Positions 33,910-46,916 of a DNA stretch of 64,000 nucleotides are shown one piece after another. Under the pieces are notes generated by a model. That model was given only the letters and a program-made list of their open reading frames with translations, was not told the origin of the DNA and searched no databases. Positions within the stretch are counted from its first letter, which is position 1; the number at the start of each line of letters is the position of its first letter. Source of the DNA: Scalesia atractyloides (taxonomy: Eukaryota; Streptophyta; Magnoliopsida; Asterales; Asteraceae); assembly GCA_947069175.1 (NCBI GenBank), contig CAMTDV010000018.1, positions 37,584,869 through 37,648,868 on the forward strand, written 5' to 3'. Both the position numbers and the translations under genes were made by a program.

Positions 33910-34310
33910 TGTAGGACCGATCCTCGATGCTAAGGAACCAAAATTTGATATCTAACATCCATAATAGCGGAAATATTACGTCGTGTTTACCAATAGACAA
34001 GAATTAATCAGTTAATCATCAGTTTTATTGATCAAACGTCAAGAGTATAAACTGACAGAGCTTCGCCTCCAAAATGCCAAAGTTACAAATGAGGATCACA
34101 AGCTAGGTATTTATAGTTGCACAAGTCCGCTCATGGGTGATATAAGTTCGCCCGAACTTGCCTTAGCAAGTTCGGCCGAACTTGTCTCAACATTAAGCTC
34201 ATGGGCGAACTTGGCTAACCTTTACATAAATACTACATACCACTAGCCTATCCAGCTCTATTTTATACAGACTCGATATAAGACTAAGACATAGACATTC
34301 TGCACCAACA
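33910..34310 (-). repeat. 3' LTR of element D (401 bp)
   Basis: On the minus strand it begins TGTTGGTGCAGAATGTC and ends GGTCCTACA. Two palindromes and a half-site lie at about 34,142-34,215; the TATA is the rc of TATTTATAGTT at about 34,108-34,118. Confidence 0.92.
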
Positions 34311-34323
34311 GACCCCCCCTTGG
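34311..34323 (-). other. Polypurine tract of element D
   Basis: Minus-strand CCAAGGGGGGGTC next to the LTR. Confidence 0.9.
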
Positions 34324-34374
34324 ATATAGTCTTCGTCTTGTATCAGTCTCCAAAACTCTGTCTTCCTATAAACG

Positions 34375-37300
34375 TTAATGCGCACGACCGAAGAAGTTCT
34401 TGTACGGCTTCTTTTGTTGTTCTTGCTTAGGATCTGGCGTCTGGTCTGTAGGAGGCACTTTGTTGAAATGTTGAAATCTTTTAACACTTGCCTTCCTAGT
34501 TCTTTCATGAATTGCTTCAAGACTCTTCTCCTCTTTTAAAAACTCTACTCTTTCTAGATCTCTCCACTTTGTTTGCCACATCTTCCCTGAATTAACTTCG
34601 TGTGCATAGCAAACGTTAACAACTTTGTGAAACTGCATCGCTTGTACCTTCTCACGTTCTTCAAAAACAATCTTGTTGTAGAACAAGTTTGATGTCTTCT
34701 CTGGAGCAGTTAACCAACCACATCGGATCAAGAACCCTAATTTTTCTCCATAACCCCCTCATACCCTGATATCCCAATACCTCAACTCTTTCCTTTGAAA
34801 TATCCAAATGTTCTTCAAACTTTAAAATAATAACTGCTTCACAAGTTGTTGGATCTATCTGCCACCACTTGAATAATGGATAGAAGTCTTGTTCAATTGG
34901 CATCAGTGGCATGTTTCTCATTGCCCTCGGTCGCTTCATTATCAATGTGATGTCTTTTTCACCCGTTTTTTTGTTTGTCTTGATTCTGCGACCATTGTCT
35001 TGATTCTACGACCAGGAATAAATGGCTTCCAATATCTAAATCCTTTCACCGCTTCAAACTTGATCAATTTCCACAACAACTGATCAATCACCTTCATGTG
35101 GTATGTAACATTCACTGTCTATACCAACTCTTCCACATCCCAATACGGTAAGGTCTTGAAATCAGCAAGGTATTTGAAGTATTGCACTCCAAATTCCCTC
35201 TTGATTGCATAAACATTCAGCTCCTTGAACCAACCCCAACTCAAAATATCTTCCAAAGAAACATCTTTGTCTCTGGTAAAGAATGCTAGAGGACGGCGAA
35301 ACTTAAGTTCGCGAGGCATCTCTTTAAACCAGGACTTCTTCGCTTGAGCAATTTCTTCTTTAATCATTACGTTAGGTACTTTTCCTTCACGCAAAGATTC
35401 TTCAATCTTTTCTTTTAACATATCTTCATTTAATTGCTTGTACATCTCCTCGAAAGTAGGAAAACTATCAGTGTTAGGACCGAAGTACTTCACAGTATGA
35501 ACCGTTTCATCATCAGAAGACCAATCTTCCACAATCACTCTATTATACTCGTCAGCCTCAAATTTTCTAACATACTGATAATCATTTGGCTCAAAAGTGT
35601 TAACATTCAACACATCTTCTTCGAAATCAAACTGTAGATCTGCAGCATCAACTTCAACTAACTTTGCAAGATCTTTCTTAGTAGTTATGTATAAACTCGC
35701 CTTCCTCCACATTATGTTCAAGCATTAACAATAAAGGCTTCCGGGTATAGCAGCAACTGGCTTAGCAAATCTATCAACATTCAACAGATCAATCTCATCA
35801 GTTGGCCCTTTCTGCCCTGACTCCCCCTCACTTTTATCTTCCATTCTGTTCGATTCATCATCCATTAGTGAAGAGAAATCAAATTCACTTGAGATTTTGG
35901 CTTCAGTGATTCTAATACCAACACCACCTCATCATCATCATCATCATCGTCGTCAGCTACATTCCAATCCTCATATTCCGAATCATCCTTTTCTTCGTCA
36001 TATTTATCCTCCTTTTCATCTTCTTCATCAACCTTTTGAAGCAACTATAGGATCAGAAGGCTTGACAGATTCATCAACCTTTGGAATATCGGATTCAGAA
36101 GCTTTAATAACATCATCAGACTTCTCTACAGCTTCAGAAGAAGTAGGGGCTTCACCCTCAACATTCTTTCCTTTACCACTCACTGCTAGTTCTTTCTCAG
36201 ACTTTTCTTTGGCTTCTTGTTGATCCAGACGATCATATTCTTTGATGGAATCGATACCCAGTGCATTAGATAAAACTTTCTACATCCTGGAGAATCTTCG
36301 ATCATTTAGGGCTTGGACAGACTTCAGATCAGCTATCTCAGTTTGCATCTTTTCGTTAGCATCTTGCAAACTCTCTATCAACGCTTTAAAGAGTTCTCGC
36401 TCATTCTCCAACACTTTTTCTTTATCATCTAGCATTTCTACCTCAACATTGCTTTGATTCATCTTTTGAATAGCTCTGCTTTTTCAACTTCATTTTGTGC
36501 CACTTTGTCTTCTAATACCTTCACACGCTTTTCCAGAAGTTCAACATTCGTCTCTGGAAAGAAATCATTTAGATCTTGCAGGCTAATCAGATCACTATGC
36601 ATATCACTAAATATATTAGGCCCTGAAGATTTTGGTGTTGACATTGGAGTAGCAGCCTTTGGTGTTGATTTCTTTGGAGTAGAACTTTCTAAATTTGAAG
36701 TCGTTGGAGCAACAGGCGATTGAATAACAGGTACTTCCACAAAACCAGACACAGGAGGTTCTTGTGTAACTCCTGGCCTTTCAGCTTCCGATGAAACAAT
36801 AAAAGGAGGTTCTTGTGTGACTCCTGGACATTCAGTTTCACTTGTATCAACAACAGGAGGTTCTTGTGTAGAAGGTTCTTGTGTGACTTCTTTCTCCTGT
36901 GCGCCAGAAGGTTCTTGTGTAACTTCTGCGCTTTTCAACGATCCTTTGTATCTTTTGCTAAATGCCTTTTGAGCTTTCTTTTATTTCTTCTTGCCTTTTG
37001 TCTGAGGAGACCCTGTAGTCTTTGTCGAAGAAATAGTTGAAGACTTTACACGTTTAGATTTCTTCTTTGGTCTTTCCTTATCAGACTCTTTTTCGTGATT
37101 TGGACCGAAATCAACATCCATTTCCTTTTCTTTTCTGTTGATGTCTTTTGAGGTTCTTTCACTTGTTCTTCGTCAAAATCATCATCTTGTTCAGAAGTTG
37201 CTGAAATAACATCCTCCTGAGTCGTCTTAACAGTTTCCTGACTCTCAACAACTACCGCAGCGCTAGAACCTGCTTCAGTTTGAATATTTTCTGGTTCATC

Positions 37301-38824
37301 TTTGTCAATGAGCATCGTTTCAACCTTTTTAGCTGCTCGTTTCTTCTTAGGCTTATCAGCTTCTGCCTTTAAGAACCATTCACTTCTAGCTTTTTGCTTG
37401 AAGTCTTTGAACCATTCCTTCTCAGCATTAAGCTCTTTCTCATCATCACTACCGTCTTTCCTCCATTTGTTGTCAGACGGCGCAACATAATTTGGATCTT
37501 TAATAGCTATGAAAACTGGTTTAGGAAAAGGAGCTAATGCTTGCTTTTGAAACTTGATTAGCTTTTTCACTGTTGTCTCATCAAGATGTACTAGATAAAG
37601 CACATCATTCGGATCTCGTGCCATATTCTTGAACTTCTCATCAATCAACATCTGCACAAATCTCGGATATAAACATAACCTTGAATCCTCCATATTCTTT
37701 GACATGTGCGTAAATACAAGCTTTGAAAAGTTGAACGGCTTCTTCAATATCAATGTCGTTGCCATACAGGCCAAATAATCTTGCACGTCATCTAATCCTA
37801 CCGTGCGATGACTAAATGTGTGAAAGCGTGCATGAGAAGCTTGTAGGGGTTAGGCACTTCCCCTTTCTTCAACGTCGGTTTATTCACGTTTCCTTTGTAG
37901 CCCATCCGAAAGAAACAACCACGAACCATCTTTTCATCGAGATAAATTGGATCGTCTTCGTTATCGTTGAATTGTTACATTCTGCGTATATCATCTTCTA
38001 TAACAGTGATTGGTTTGACCTCATTGCCGACTTGCACGGTTGAAATAATCGACTTCTGATCATCACTTAAACTCGCGTTCGTCCAAAAGTGGAAAGTGTG
38101 TGATCTATACGATACTGTGCGCTCCGTTATAGCTCTATGAATAGGACTTTCTTCCAAAAATTTCAATATATTGTCGTATTCCTTTAAGGATGGACAGATC
38201 GTCTTGTCGAGCGTAATACACGTGTTGTGAGTCTTAGAAAACTCAATAGAGATTACACGCGCTGGAACTTGAGCCTGAAAAACAATGCAAAACAATTAAC
38301 ACGCTTATCGAGAAAAAGTTTATAAAAAATTTCTAAGACATTAATCAAGTTCGGGCGAACTTGATATGTGTTAAACATTATGTTTTGATCAAGTTCGCCC
38401 GAACATGCCTTAACAACATGTTCCTTATACAAGTATAAGTTCGGGCGAACTTATTCACTAAACAATATTCAGATTTCTTTTTCACAAGTTCGGGCGAACT
38501 TCCATTAGAATTATCAATATCATTTTGGAAGTTCGGTCGAGCATGCCTTATATCTCTTTATTCAGTTTTGTTAACAAGTCCGGTCGAACTTGATAACAAG
38601 TTCGGCCGAACTTGTCATCATCTACAAACCAAACCTGCACAATACTATAATGACCATTTTAAATCAATTCCTCATGACTTCATGGTTGATTTACATTGTT
38701 TATGTCAATTTTAAGTTCGATTTGGTCCAACAACTCCTAGATCTATTAGAATTTGAAGGTTTAGATTCAACATGTTCGATTCAGTCTGATTTATGGTTCA
38801 ATTTTAAATACACACCTCAGACAT
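34375..38824 (-). pseudogene. S1 third ORF (env-like position), copy D, with predicted intron
   Basis: Exon 1 is predicted as ATG TCT GAG (38,824-38,816); exon 2 begins at 38,274. Domain order as in copy E: N-terminal domain (38,274 to about 37,530; FWTNASL, DDIRR, FNFSKLVFTHM, YPRFVQ), Lys-rich region with KARSEWFLKAE, about five Thr-Gln-Glu-Pro repeats (36,938-36,740), coiled coil (36,560-36,280), a CAT/ATC-rich Asp tract (about 35,930-35,960) and C-terminal domain (35,721-34,375; WGWFKELNVYAIKREFG, ending NFFGRAH). Frameshifts near 37,975, 37,800, 37,130, 36,990, 36,460, 35,900, 35,700, 34,970 and 34,690 mean it cannot be translated as it stands. Function unknown. Confidence 0.8.
38275..38815 (-). 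other. Predicted intron of the third ORF, copy D (541 bp)
   Basis: Donor GAG|GTGTGT at 38,815 and acceptor TTGTTTTTCAG|GC at 38,275 on the minus strand, phase 0. Seven palindrome sites lie inside (38,343-38,616). Confidence 0.7.
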
Positions 38825-38917
38825 TGTCAATAGTGTGCATATCACCAAGAACAATCAACAATTTGGAAGAGTAACGGCTTATTTTTGTCAAAATCACCAC
38901 TTCGCTCTGAAACTTAA

Positions 38918-39135
38918 GTTCGCTCAGGGTTTTTGTTTTTGCAGAAGCGAGTTCGGCCGAACTTACTTAGGTATTTATACCTAGGCAAGTCCGGGCAAAC
39001 TTACAAGCCCAGTTGACAAGCTCAGCAAGTCCGGGCGAACTTATGCAATTATACAAACAGCCATCTGCAAGTTCGGTCGAACTTGCTTATTTGATAAACA
39101 TGATTTTGTTTAGCAAGTTCAGCCGAACTTGCCAA
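38918..39135 (-). promoter_or_regulatory. Predicted internal promoter of the third ORF, copy D
   Basis: On the minus strand palindromes at about 39,132-39,067 and two weaker sites (about 39,045-38,985) precede GTATAAATAC (38,980-38,971), 147 bp upstream of the predicted ATG at 38,824. A palindrome (about 38,966-38,948) and a GAGCGAACTT half-site follow the TATA. Confidence 0.62.
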
Positions 39136-40375
39136 ACCACAACTTCAAACTTTTTTCAATTTTCCATTTTAACCCCTGAACTTTCCAACTTTTTACCAGT
39201 TATGAAAATGCACTCAGTTGACCAAGTCAAAGCTAATGACCTTGGTTAACCGATTTGTCTGCCGAGTCCAAGTTAATGACCCCGGTTTGACCCGTTACGA
39301 ACAAACTGTTGATATTTTCAAAATCAAAGTTTCGAATTAATGAACTTTTTATCATTTTTGGCTTTTCAGATTTAACAGATTAGCTCCCAGCCCATTGTCA
39401 AAGAGATTCCCACCAGCTCTAGCATCTTACCAGACTTCAAAGACCCGTTCTCCAACATTGGTTTGCTGAAAACAATGCAGAAATAAAATCTTTTTGAATT
39501 TTTGAAAGTTTATGCTAAAACACACTGAAAATCTTTTTGATTTTAATCTGTAAAGCTGATAAACTATGTACAAGACAATGTAAACTATGTACAAACATAT
39601 TTACATAAATATTTTTGTGAATTCGTGTCTAAAGGATCATATCAGTTAATTGAGACATATCACCAGTACCGTTGACCTTTAGATGACTTATGTTTTAAAC
39701 TCGTTTACCTAGATTGTCGATATGTTTGTCCACTTAAACTTCGACACATTTCTCAATTGATCCAAGATATGTTAGGTATGATTTATTAAACTTGACTTAA
39801 TGGATTTATGCAAATGATTAGATATTTTGATTCTTTTCAAATTTTGCATGCAGTTTGGAGAATTTTTTGCGAAAGTATTATAGAAGTTCTAGGCCATTGC
39901 TTGCACAAAATCAGAAAAACTTGTATAATACCCCAGATATCAACTATCTATAAAGACCTCCGTATCTCAGAATCAGGCAATCTCTCAAATGAAATTTCGG
40001 AGTACTAAGTCCGTATATCCAAGATATGTTAATCCACAAGAATAAGCAGTTGCTAACTTTAGTTTATATCTCGAAAACAGTTTACTGAACGTGTTAAGCC
40101 TATCGACACATCCACAGTAAGACTCGTTCATTACTTTTAAACTTTTCATTTCTTTAGCGTACTATGATAGTCCACTGATGTACTATCATTTCCTTTTTGT
40201 GACATTGAATTCTTTTTACATTTTTCAATGTTTTTGTACTTTTTTTAATTTTTCAATGTTTTGAATTTTCCCAAATATTTCTCCCCCTAAAATCAAAAAC
40301 ATATTTTTGGATTATAGATTTTTTAAGAAATACTAAACTAGAAAGATATTTACAAACCATACAAACCAATGCGAA
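39136..40375 (-). other. S1 spacer with first polypurine tract, copy D
   Basis: Noncoding spacer downstream of pol. Minus-strand TTTTAGGGGGAGAAA (40,278-40,292) lies about 85 bp after the pol stop, separate from the PPT at the LTR. Otherwise AT-rich; no gene seen. Confidence 0.82.
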
Positions 40376-42165
40376 TTACGTGAATTCGTCATCCGATATT
40401 CAACCTCAGCCTTCCGCACCTGTAAGCAATTTTTTAATACCTTTAAGTCGCATTAGATATTTAAATCTTGTTAATGGAAATGCTTTCGTATAAAAATCAG
40501 CCTTTTGTTTGTCGGTGTGGATTTTTTCTATTCGAACCAATTTCTTTTTGTAGCAATCACGAATGAAATGGTATCGAATTTCAATGTGTTTTGTACGAGA
40601 GTGATGAACCGGATTTTTAGCTATATCGGTGGCTGCTTTGTTATCTACAAATAAGGGCGTGTCAAGAAACTGCAGACCATAATCCCTAATCTGTTGCTGA
40701 ATCCAGAGGATTTGAGAGCAACAGCTGGAAGCAGAAATGTATTCCGCTTCACAGGTTGAGAGAGAGACCGTGGTCTGTTTCTTACACTGCCACGTTACCA
40801 AACGTGTGCCAAAGAACTGGTATCCTGCAGTTGTAGAACAGGAGTTCAGTTTGTCCACTCTGAAGTTTGAGTCAGCGTATCCAGTGAGATCAAAATTGTC
40901 ATACTTGGGGTACCACAGGCCGGTGCTTGGGAAACCTTTCAAGTAACGGAAGATTCGCTTGACTATCTGCAAGTGTGACATTCGAGACTTGACTGATATC
41001 TCGCACATAAGCATGTAGGATACTGTGTTTCATCAACTTCCGTTCCTGTCTCGTCTACGCAAATCCCATGGTTCAGTGCTAGCGGCTTCGAAGAATCTAT
41101 TTCAAACTTTTTGAGAATGTCGTGAACATACTTAGTCTGATGAATGAATATCTCGTCTGGAAGCTGATCCACTTGAAGACCTAAGAAGAACATCATTTCG
41201 CCCATGGAGGACATTTCAAATTTCTTCTTCATGATCTTTTCAAATTCTTTGCACATACTGTCATCCGAAGAACCGAAAATGATATCGTCCACATAGATTT
41301 GTACTATAATCAGATGTGATCCAACTTCTCTGGTAAACAAAGTGCTGTCCACTATGCCTCGTGTAAAACCATTTCCTACGAGATGTTGCGATAACGTCTC
41401 GTACCAAGCTCTCGGGGCTTGGTGTAAATCGTACAAGGCTTTATCCAGGAGATATGCTTTGTTCTTATTCAGTGGATTGACAAACCCCAGTGGTTGGCCG
41501 ACATACACTTGTTCACGAAGTTTACCATAGAGAAATGCAGATTTTAAATCCAACTGGTACACTTTAAATCCTTTCCAAGCTGCGAACGCTAGGAATATGT
41601 GGATAGATTCTAATTGCGCAACCGGTGCGTATACCTCCGTATAATCTATACCTTCCTGCTAGTGGAATCCCTTGACAACCAGCCGAGCTTTGTTTCTTAC
41701 TATAACCCCCCGATCGTCTCTTTTACACTTGAAGATCTACTTTGTATCAATAGCTTTCTGCTTCGGTGGCAAGTCTACAAGCTTCCAAACACCCAACTTC
41801 TCGAACTGTAAAAGTTCCTCTTGCAATGCTATCACCCAATTCTCGTCTGCCAGAGCCTCATTAACTGTCTTTGGCTCAATTTGAGAAATGTAACATGAGT
41901 AGTAGCAGTAATTCTGAGTTGGTGCAACTCGGGTGTAGAAACAACTAAGTGCTTTGTTGATTTGGTTTCGTGTACGTACACCAGTTTGTAGTTCTCCTAT
42001 AATATTCATTGAAGGATGGTACGAATATGATCGCGGCATTTCTTCTGTTGGAACATCAACTGAGCTTTGCTGATTTGAAACAATGATATCACTGTTCACA
42101 TCACCATTAGGAGTACTTGTTGAAGCTCCGTTCTGATTTCTCGGACTAGCAGATTGATTCAACAA
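40376..42165 (-). pseudogene. S1 RT and RNase H, copy D (YVDD intact)
   Basis: RT frames 42,165-41,737 and 41,562-40,963. The part between them (41,736-41,563, NKARLVVKGF region) is shifted. VYQLDLKSAFLYGK holds the first catalytic Asp; YVDD is at 41,295-41,284. A deletion near 41,030 removes part of the SMIGSLMYLTAS segment. RNase H (41,014-40,406) keeps the acidic residues: YADSNF, CEAEY, LFVDNKA, TDKQKADFYTKAF. The consensus stop after DDEFT is at 40,376. Confidence 0.9.
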
Positions 42166-42246
42166 GTTAGAAATCTGCTCTATTTCTTCTTCTGATGAAG
42201 TTTCATCATCAGCATCAAATGTCGGTGCTTCATCTAAATCAGAATT

Positions 42247-43440
42247 CTAATTCTGAGGCATACTGGGCACTGTTGTGTTTTTTGGTTCATTAGAAGCATT
42301 CACTGGAGGTGTAGCAGGTGTTACTTCTGCTTCAGAAGTATTTTCAACTAGAACACTACTGCTATTGCTTGGACCTGCTCCGGAAGATGAAGAATCCAAC
42401 GTGGGTTGATTAAGCACAATTGGTCTAATGATTTGATCTTGATTTGCTGACTTGTGAAGATAGTATAACGCTGCAACTTCTTTGTCAGACGGTTCTTCCG
42501 GCAAGTCGAATGACTTCCAAAGGTCTTGATAGTTAAACAACCATGCGTCACCTCTCCTTTGAATAGGATCCGTATAGTTGAAACAATCCACGTGCTGTGC
42601 TTCAATAACCTTTCTCAACGAAGGAACATATACTCTTCTCAACGGACTCACATATCCGACAAAGAAACCTTCAAAAGATTTAGCTTCGAATTTGTCATCT
42701 TGATCGATTACAGTGCATGGCGCACCAAATGGTTCTAAGAATTTCAAATTTGGCTTCCATCGGTTTATCATCTCAAAACATGTTTTGTTTGATGGTTTGA
42801 CTGTGAGAACTCTGTTTAGCGTGTAGCAAGCCGCAGCAACCGCTTCACTCCAGAAGCCGATTGGAAGTTTAGAATCTGCAAGCATGGTTCTCGCAGTTTC
42901 AATCAAAGTTCTGTTTTTCCGTTCAGCTACTCCGTTTTGTTGTGGAGTATAGGGCGCACTAAACTCGTGCAGAATCCCTTTTGCGTTGCAGAATTCCTTC
43001 ATTTTGTTATTCTTAAACTCTGTGCCGTTGTCACTTCTAATGCGTCTGACCGGCAGATGATAAAGGTTCTTGAGTTTCTTGAATTGAATAACCAAGTTCT
43101 CGAATGTTTCGTCTTTAGATTCCTGAAAGAATACCCACGAATATCTCAAATAGTCATCTGTCACGACCAAGCAATATACGTCTCCTGAGATGCTTTGAAC
43201 ATTTACATGACCAAATAAATCAATGTGGAGACGTTCTAATGGCAAATTGATTGATTTTAGAATTTTCTTCGGATGAGATTTCTTGATCTGCTTTCCCTTT
43301 TTACATTCTAAGCATTGATCAGACAAAGAAAAACTCTGAAGATTTACCCCTTCTACAAGATCATTATGAACCAAGTAATTCATTTTTCGCAAATGAATAT
43401 GCCCCATCTTACGATGCCAAAGAATAGAATCCTTTCAGTA
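42247..43440 (-). pseudogene. S1 integrase, copy D
   Basis: The frame is open from 43,407 (and in phase from about 43,425) to a stop at 42,247. ILWHRKMGHIH with CLECKKGKQ forms the zinc-binding start. Catalytic Asp in HIDLFGH, Asp in RSDNGTEF and Glu in GVAERKNRT are all present. FWSEAVAAACYTLNRVL and FVGYVSPLRR follow; the tail is Ser/Pro-rich. An in-frame TGA just upstream (about 43,438) and the stop at 42,247, before RT, break the polyprotein. Confidence 0.9.
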
Positions 43441-43568
43441 GCCTTTTTCACAAAACATTGCACTGATTTTGATGAAGTGGTAGCGACACCCATCTCAAGA
43501 ACATATAAATCATTCTCTCGAGGTGCTCGCATCAGAATCCACTCATCTGGTATTTTGAATCCCGGCTT

Positions 43569-43815
43569 CTAGATAATACACTCTTTATCGTTGAAATGCA
43601 CCGTGAACTTCTTGTCACAAATCTGCGATATGCTCAGAAGATTATTTTCCAACTCTGCAATAAAATTCACTCGATCGAATGAAACGACGCCATTGGAGAG
43701 TTTTCCCTCGGCGACTATCCTTCCACCCTGGTTACCCGCAAATCCAACATATCCGCCATTGATAGCTTTTATGTCGAATAGCAACGCTTTCATTCCCGTC
43801 ATATGCCTGACGCTC
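43569..43815 (-). pseudogene. S1 aspartic protease, copy D
   Basis: WILDSGAS (about 43,835-43,810) has the catalytic Asp-Ser-Gly-Ala. It is followed by a small deletion that shifts the frame, then TGMKALLFDIKAINGGYVGF to LLSISQIC in an open frame to 43,569. Confidence 0.85.
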
Positions 43816-43875
43816 CACTATCCAAAATCCACTTAGAAAGTACAGATCTCTGGAGCCCCTACACATTTCAACAAT

Positions 43876-45220
43876 CTATTTAAAAAGCGAGACCCAAGCC
43901 TTTTTGGTCTTGAGTTGAATTGGATAACCATCGTCAAAATCAAACTCACACTCATCAGCATAATCGAATCCCCACTCATCTGCATAATCAAATTCATATT
44001 CATCATCCGGATTTTCTGTGATGTTTATGTTTGAAAAGTTTACTGTCTTTTTATCTTTTGAATTGTTACCACTTGTAGTTTTGATATTTTCAGTTGTGGT
44101 TTCAATTATGATTTCAGATTTTGATTCTTTCATGCTATCACTAGTCTTAACAAGCTCAGACTTAGTGATCTCAGATGTTGTTGACCGTTTCTTTGCAATC
44201 CAGGCTTGAGATTTTATGTTAGCCTTCTTATGTAAAAATTATTTTCATTAGCCTTTGACGTTTCACCTTTTTCAAAAATTGAATTTTCAAACCTAGGTTT
44301 GACTTCAGCTTTTGATTCATTTCTTTTCAAAATCTTTACAGGTTTTACAAACACTGGTTGCTTTGGTTTACAACATTTGAACTTTCTTTCCTTCGAAGAT
44401 AAGCCGGCTTTGATTTCGGACAGTAACGTGCAATATGACCAATTTCATTGCACTTGAAACAAGTTATGTCCTTTGTGGATTTTACACTACTTGTTTTGGC
44501 ACCAGTTGCAATTTTGGCTTTATCTCGAAGTTCTTTCTGTTTCTTGAAGTCATCGTTTGATTGTTTCCCAATCAAACTTTCCTCATGAACCGTGTTCATC
44601 CCATATACAAAATTCATGTTTTATTTTTGTATTCATGAAATGGTGACACTTTCTTTTTAGGTTCATCTGATTCCTCTAATCCCAACCCAGCTCTCCGGTT
44701 TTCTGGATGATCACCACCATTCTTTCGGTAGTTATTTCTTTTAGGTTTGGAATAGAATTTCTTTTCATTGATCTCCAGATCATCTGATGTGACTTCCACG
44801 AGTTTAAAGAATTTGTCTAACAATTCTTCCTTCACATTCTGAATCGGTAAACTGTCATCAAAGTATAATCTATCAGATTCCTTAATCTTGTACATGATAC
44901 ATTAGGATCATCACATAGATCATTCTCCAATGATGTATCATCATCTTCAGACTGTGAATCAGAATTCTTTGAGCTCGAGTCGGCGCTTTTAAAGCTGCCT
45001 TCATCAGAATTGTTCAAAACATTTTCAACAACTTTTTTAACCACAACATTGTCATCATCAGTTTTAGTATAGATTACGTCAATGTTCTCTGGCAACTCAG
45101 TTTTCTTTCCAGATAACAACTCAATATTGAGTGCCTTATCCATCCCATCAGCGGATTTGCGACAATACTTCTCGGAATAATGTGATCAATGACATATGCG
45201 TTACAGGTGTAACTTCTCAA
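43876..45220 (-). pseudogene. S1 gag C-terminal half, copy D
   Basis: Frames 45,143-44,832, 44,895-44,614, 44,617-44,345 and 44,133-43,876, shifted relative to each other. CCHC knuckle CFKCNEIGHIARYC at about 44,460-44,415 (complete). The acidic tail is rich in Tyr-Ala-Asp-Glu and ends WVSLFK. The text CTACAAGTGGTAACAATT (about 44,079-44,062, minus) is the intact form of the block A joint. Gag is truncated at about 45,220 near QQLLRSYTCNAY. Confidence 0.86.
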
Positions 45221-46498
45221 AAGTTGTTGAAAAGTATCGAAAGATATAATCATATGCAATGCTAAAAAGATTCCATATACGGAACACACCTTAAAGACGA
45301 GCCTTCATCTCTTTGTCTGTACGATAGTACTAACCTGAGCGCTCAAGGTCTCGAACAACCCAGATACAGATATCAATTACGCTATACACACCTGTAAGAT
45401 GAAATCTAGGGAATCTGGATACGAGAGTATATTCAAGAAGTGGGAACCTCAGATAAGTCAAGTTTCATAAATCTACCTTAACATATCCTGGAACAATTGA
45501 GAAACATGATGAAGTTTAAGTGGAAAAACATATCGACAATCTAGGTAAACATGTTTAAAACTTAAAGTCATTTAAAGGTCCGTGGTACTGGTGATATGTC
45601 TCAAACAACTGATATGATCCTTAGACACAAATTCACAAAAATATGTTTGTAAATATTGTTACTTTCTTTATTGCTTTACAGTTGATAAAACCAAAAAGAT
45701 TTTCAGAGTGTTTTAGCATAAACTTACTAAAATTCAAAAAGATTTTGTTTTTACATTGTTTTCAACAACCAATGTTGGAGAACGGATCTTCGAAGTCTGG
45801 TAAGTTTTGAAATGTTCAAAAGGTTCATAATTTGAAACTTTACATTCGAAGAAAACAATGTACTCTTATCAAGTCAAACTGAGGTCATTAATTTGGACTC
45901 GTTAGACAAAATTAGTTAATCAAGGTCATTAATTTGGACTTGGTCAACTAAGTGGATTTTAATAATTGAAAATCATGAGAATGGTCAAGGTCTTAAAATG
46001 TTAAAAGTAATTCAAGGTCATTAACTTGAACTTGAATATCTAAAAAGTTTTTAAAAGAAAGACACGTTCTTACAAGTAAATCTGAAATGTTTACTAGTAT
46101 GCTTAAGAACTTTGGAACAAGAAGCAAAGTTTTTTGGAAGAGCAGGACGAAACATGATTTATAGTAAAGCTCAAAGCAAGGGGGAGCATAGCTCGCAGCT
46201 TAGGAGGAGCTTGGATCTTAAAGTTTTATTCAAGGAAAAAAGATAAAGACTCAGGAGCCTAATCAAGTCTAATGGCTACGGGGCATTCAAGAAAAGACTA
46301 TGACACAGATGTTATCCAAGAGAAAGATGTCAAGGAGAGTCTGTTTTGATGTCTACATCAAGACGACTGCGGCAACATCCAAGGGGGAGTCTGTTGGTGC
46401 ATATGTATGTTGCCTTCGTCATTACCCGAGAACGAGTCTTGAATAAACGAGAGTTTCTGAAGATCTAACAAGACAAAGTAGATATCCAAGAGGGAGTC
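45221..46498 (+). mobile_element. Plus-strand S1 3' spacer, joined head-on to element D
   Basis: From about 45,225 the sequence is the S1 pol-distal spacer in plus orientation. It matches 56,920-57,480 and, inverted, 20,280-20,480. It leads into a run of PPT-like repeats and the LTR at 46,499. No coding sequence. The joint with the minus-strand gag lies in GAAAAGTATCGAAAGATAT. Confidence 0.82.
46315..46498 (+). repeat. Triplicated polypurine tract / LTR-start junction
   Basis: Three copies of a 'TCCAAG...GGAGTCTGTT' pattern: a degenerate one at 46,316-46,347 (AAGGAGAGTCTGTTTTGATG), AAGGGGGAGTC with a TGTTGGTGCATATG LTR start at 46,392, and AGAGGGAGTC before the LTR at 46,499. The second carries only about 90 bp of LTR. 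Confidence 0.8.
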
Positions 46499-46916
46499 TA
46501 TTGGTGCATAATGTCTTTAGAATAGTCTTGTATCGAGTATGTATAGAATAGGTGAAATGAGGTGTATTTAAGAATATTTTGTAGCAAGTTCGCTTGAGAC
46601 TTGTTGTGAAGAGACAAGTTCGACCGAACTTGACTAGGTCAAGTTCGAGTGAACTTTAAAACTCAGTCTCTCCACCAGCGAACTTCGTATCCTATAAATA
46701 GGTGCCTTGGTTATTTCATTTGTAACTTCAGAGATTTTAGCACAGAGACGGCGAAGCTCTATCGGATCCGAAACTTGACTGTATTGAACATAAGATCAAT
46801 GAAATCAATCTTTAAATGAGTAATTCTTGTTATTCGATTAACTTGTCATTAGTTTCCACCTAATTGGACATTAGATAGCAAACTTAGGTTCCCGAGCTGT
46901 TCGTGGACGTTCCTAC
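46499..46916 (+). repeat. 3' LTR at the right edge of block D (418 bp)
   Basis: TATTGGTGCATAATG start (first G mutated to A) and CCTACA end. One perfect palindrome (about 46,615-46,632, centre AC), two imperfect sites, and the TATA CTATAAATAGG at 46,692-46,702. S2 sequence resumes at 46,917. Confidence 0.9.

Larger units (their letters stand above)
33910..45220 (-). mobile_element. Element D: the most complete S1 copy, minus strand
   Basis: Read from 45,220 leftwards: gag (5' end missing), PR, IN, RT with intact YVDD, RNase H, first PPT, spacer, internal promoter region, third ORF with intron, second PPT, 3' LTR. The 5' LTR, PBS, leader and start of gag are lost at about 45,220, where plus-strand S1 spacer begins. 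Left flank AATAG (33,905-33,909) has no partner at the right edge of the block. Confidence 0.92.

Noticed and set aside
34375..38824. Calling the third ORF a genuine envelope glycoprotein
   Set aside because: No signal peptide, no transmembrane segment and no N-glycosylation-rich ectodomain seen. Only the position is env-like.
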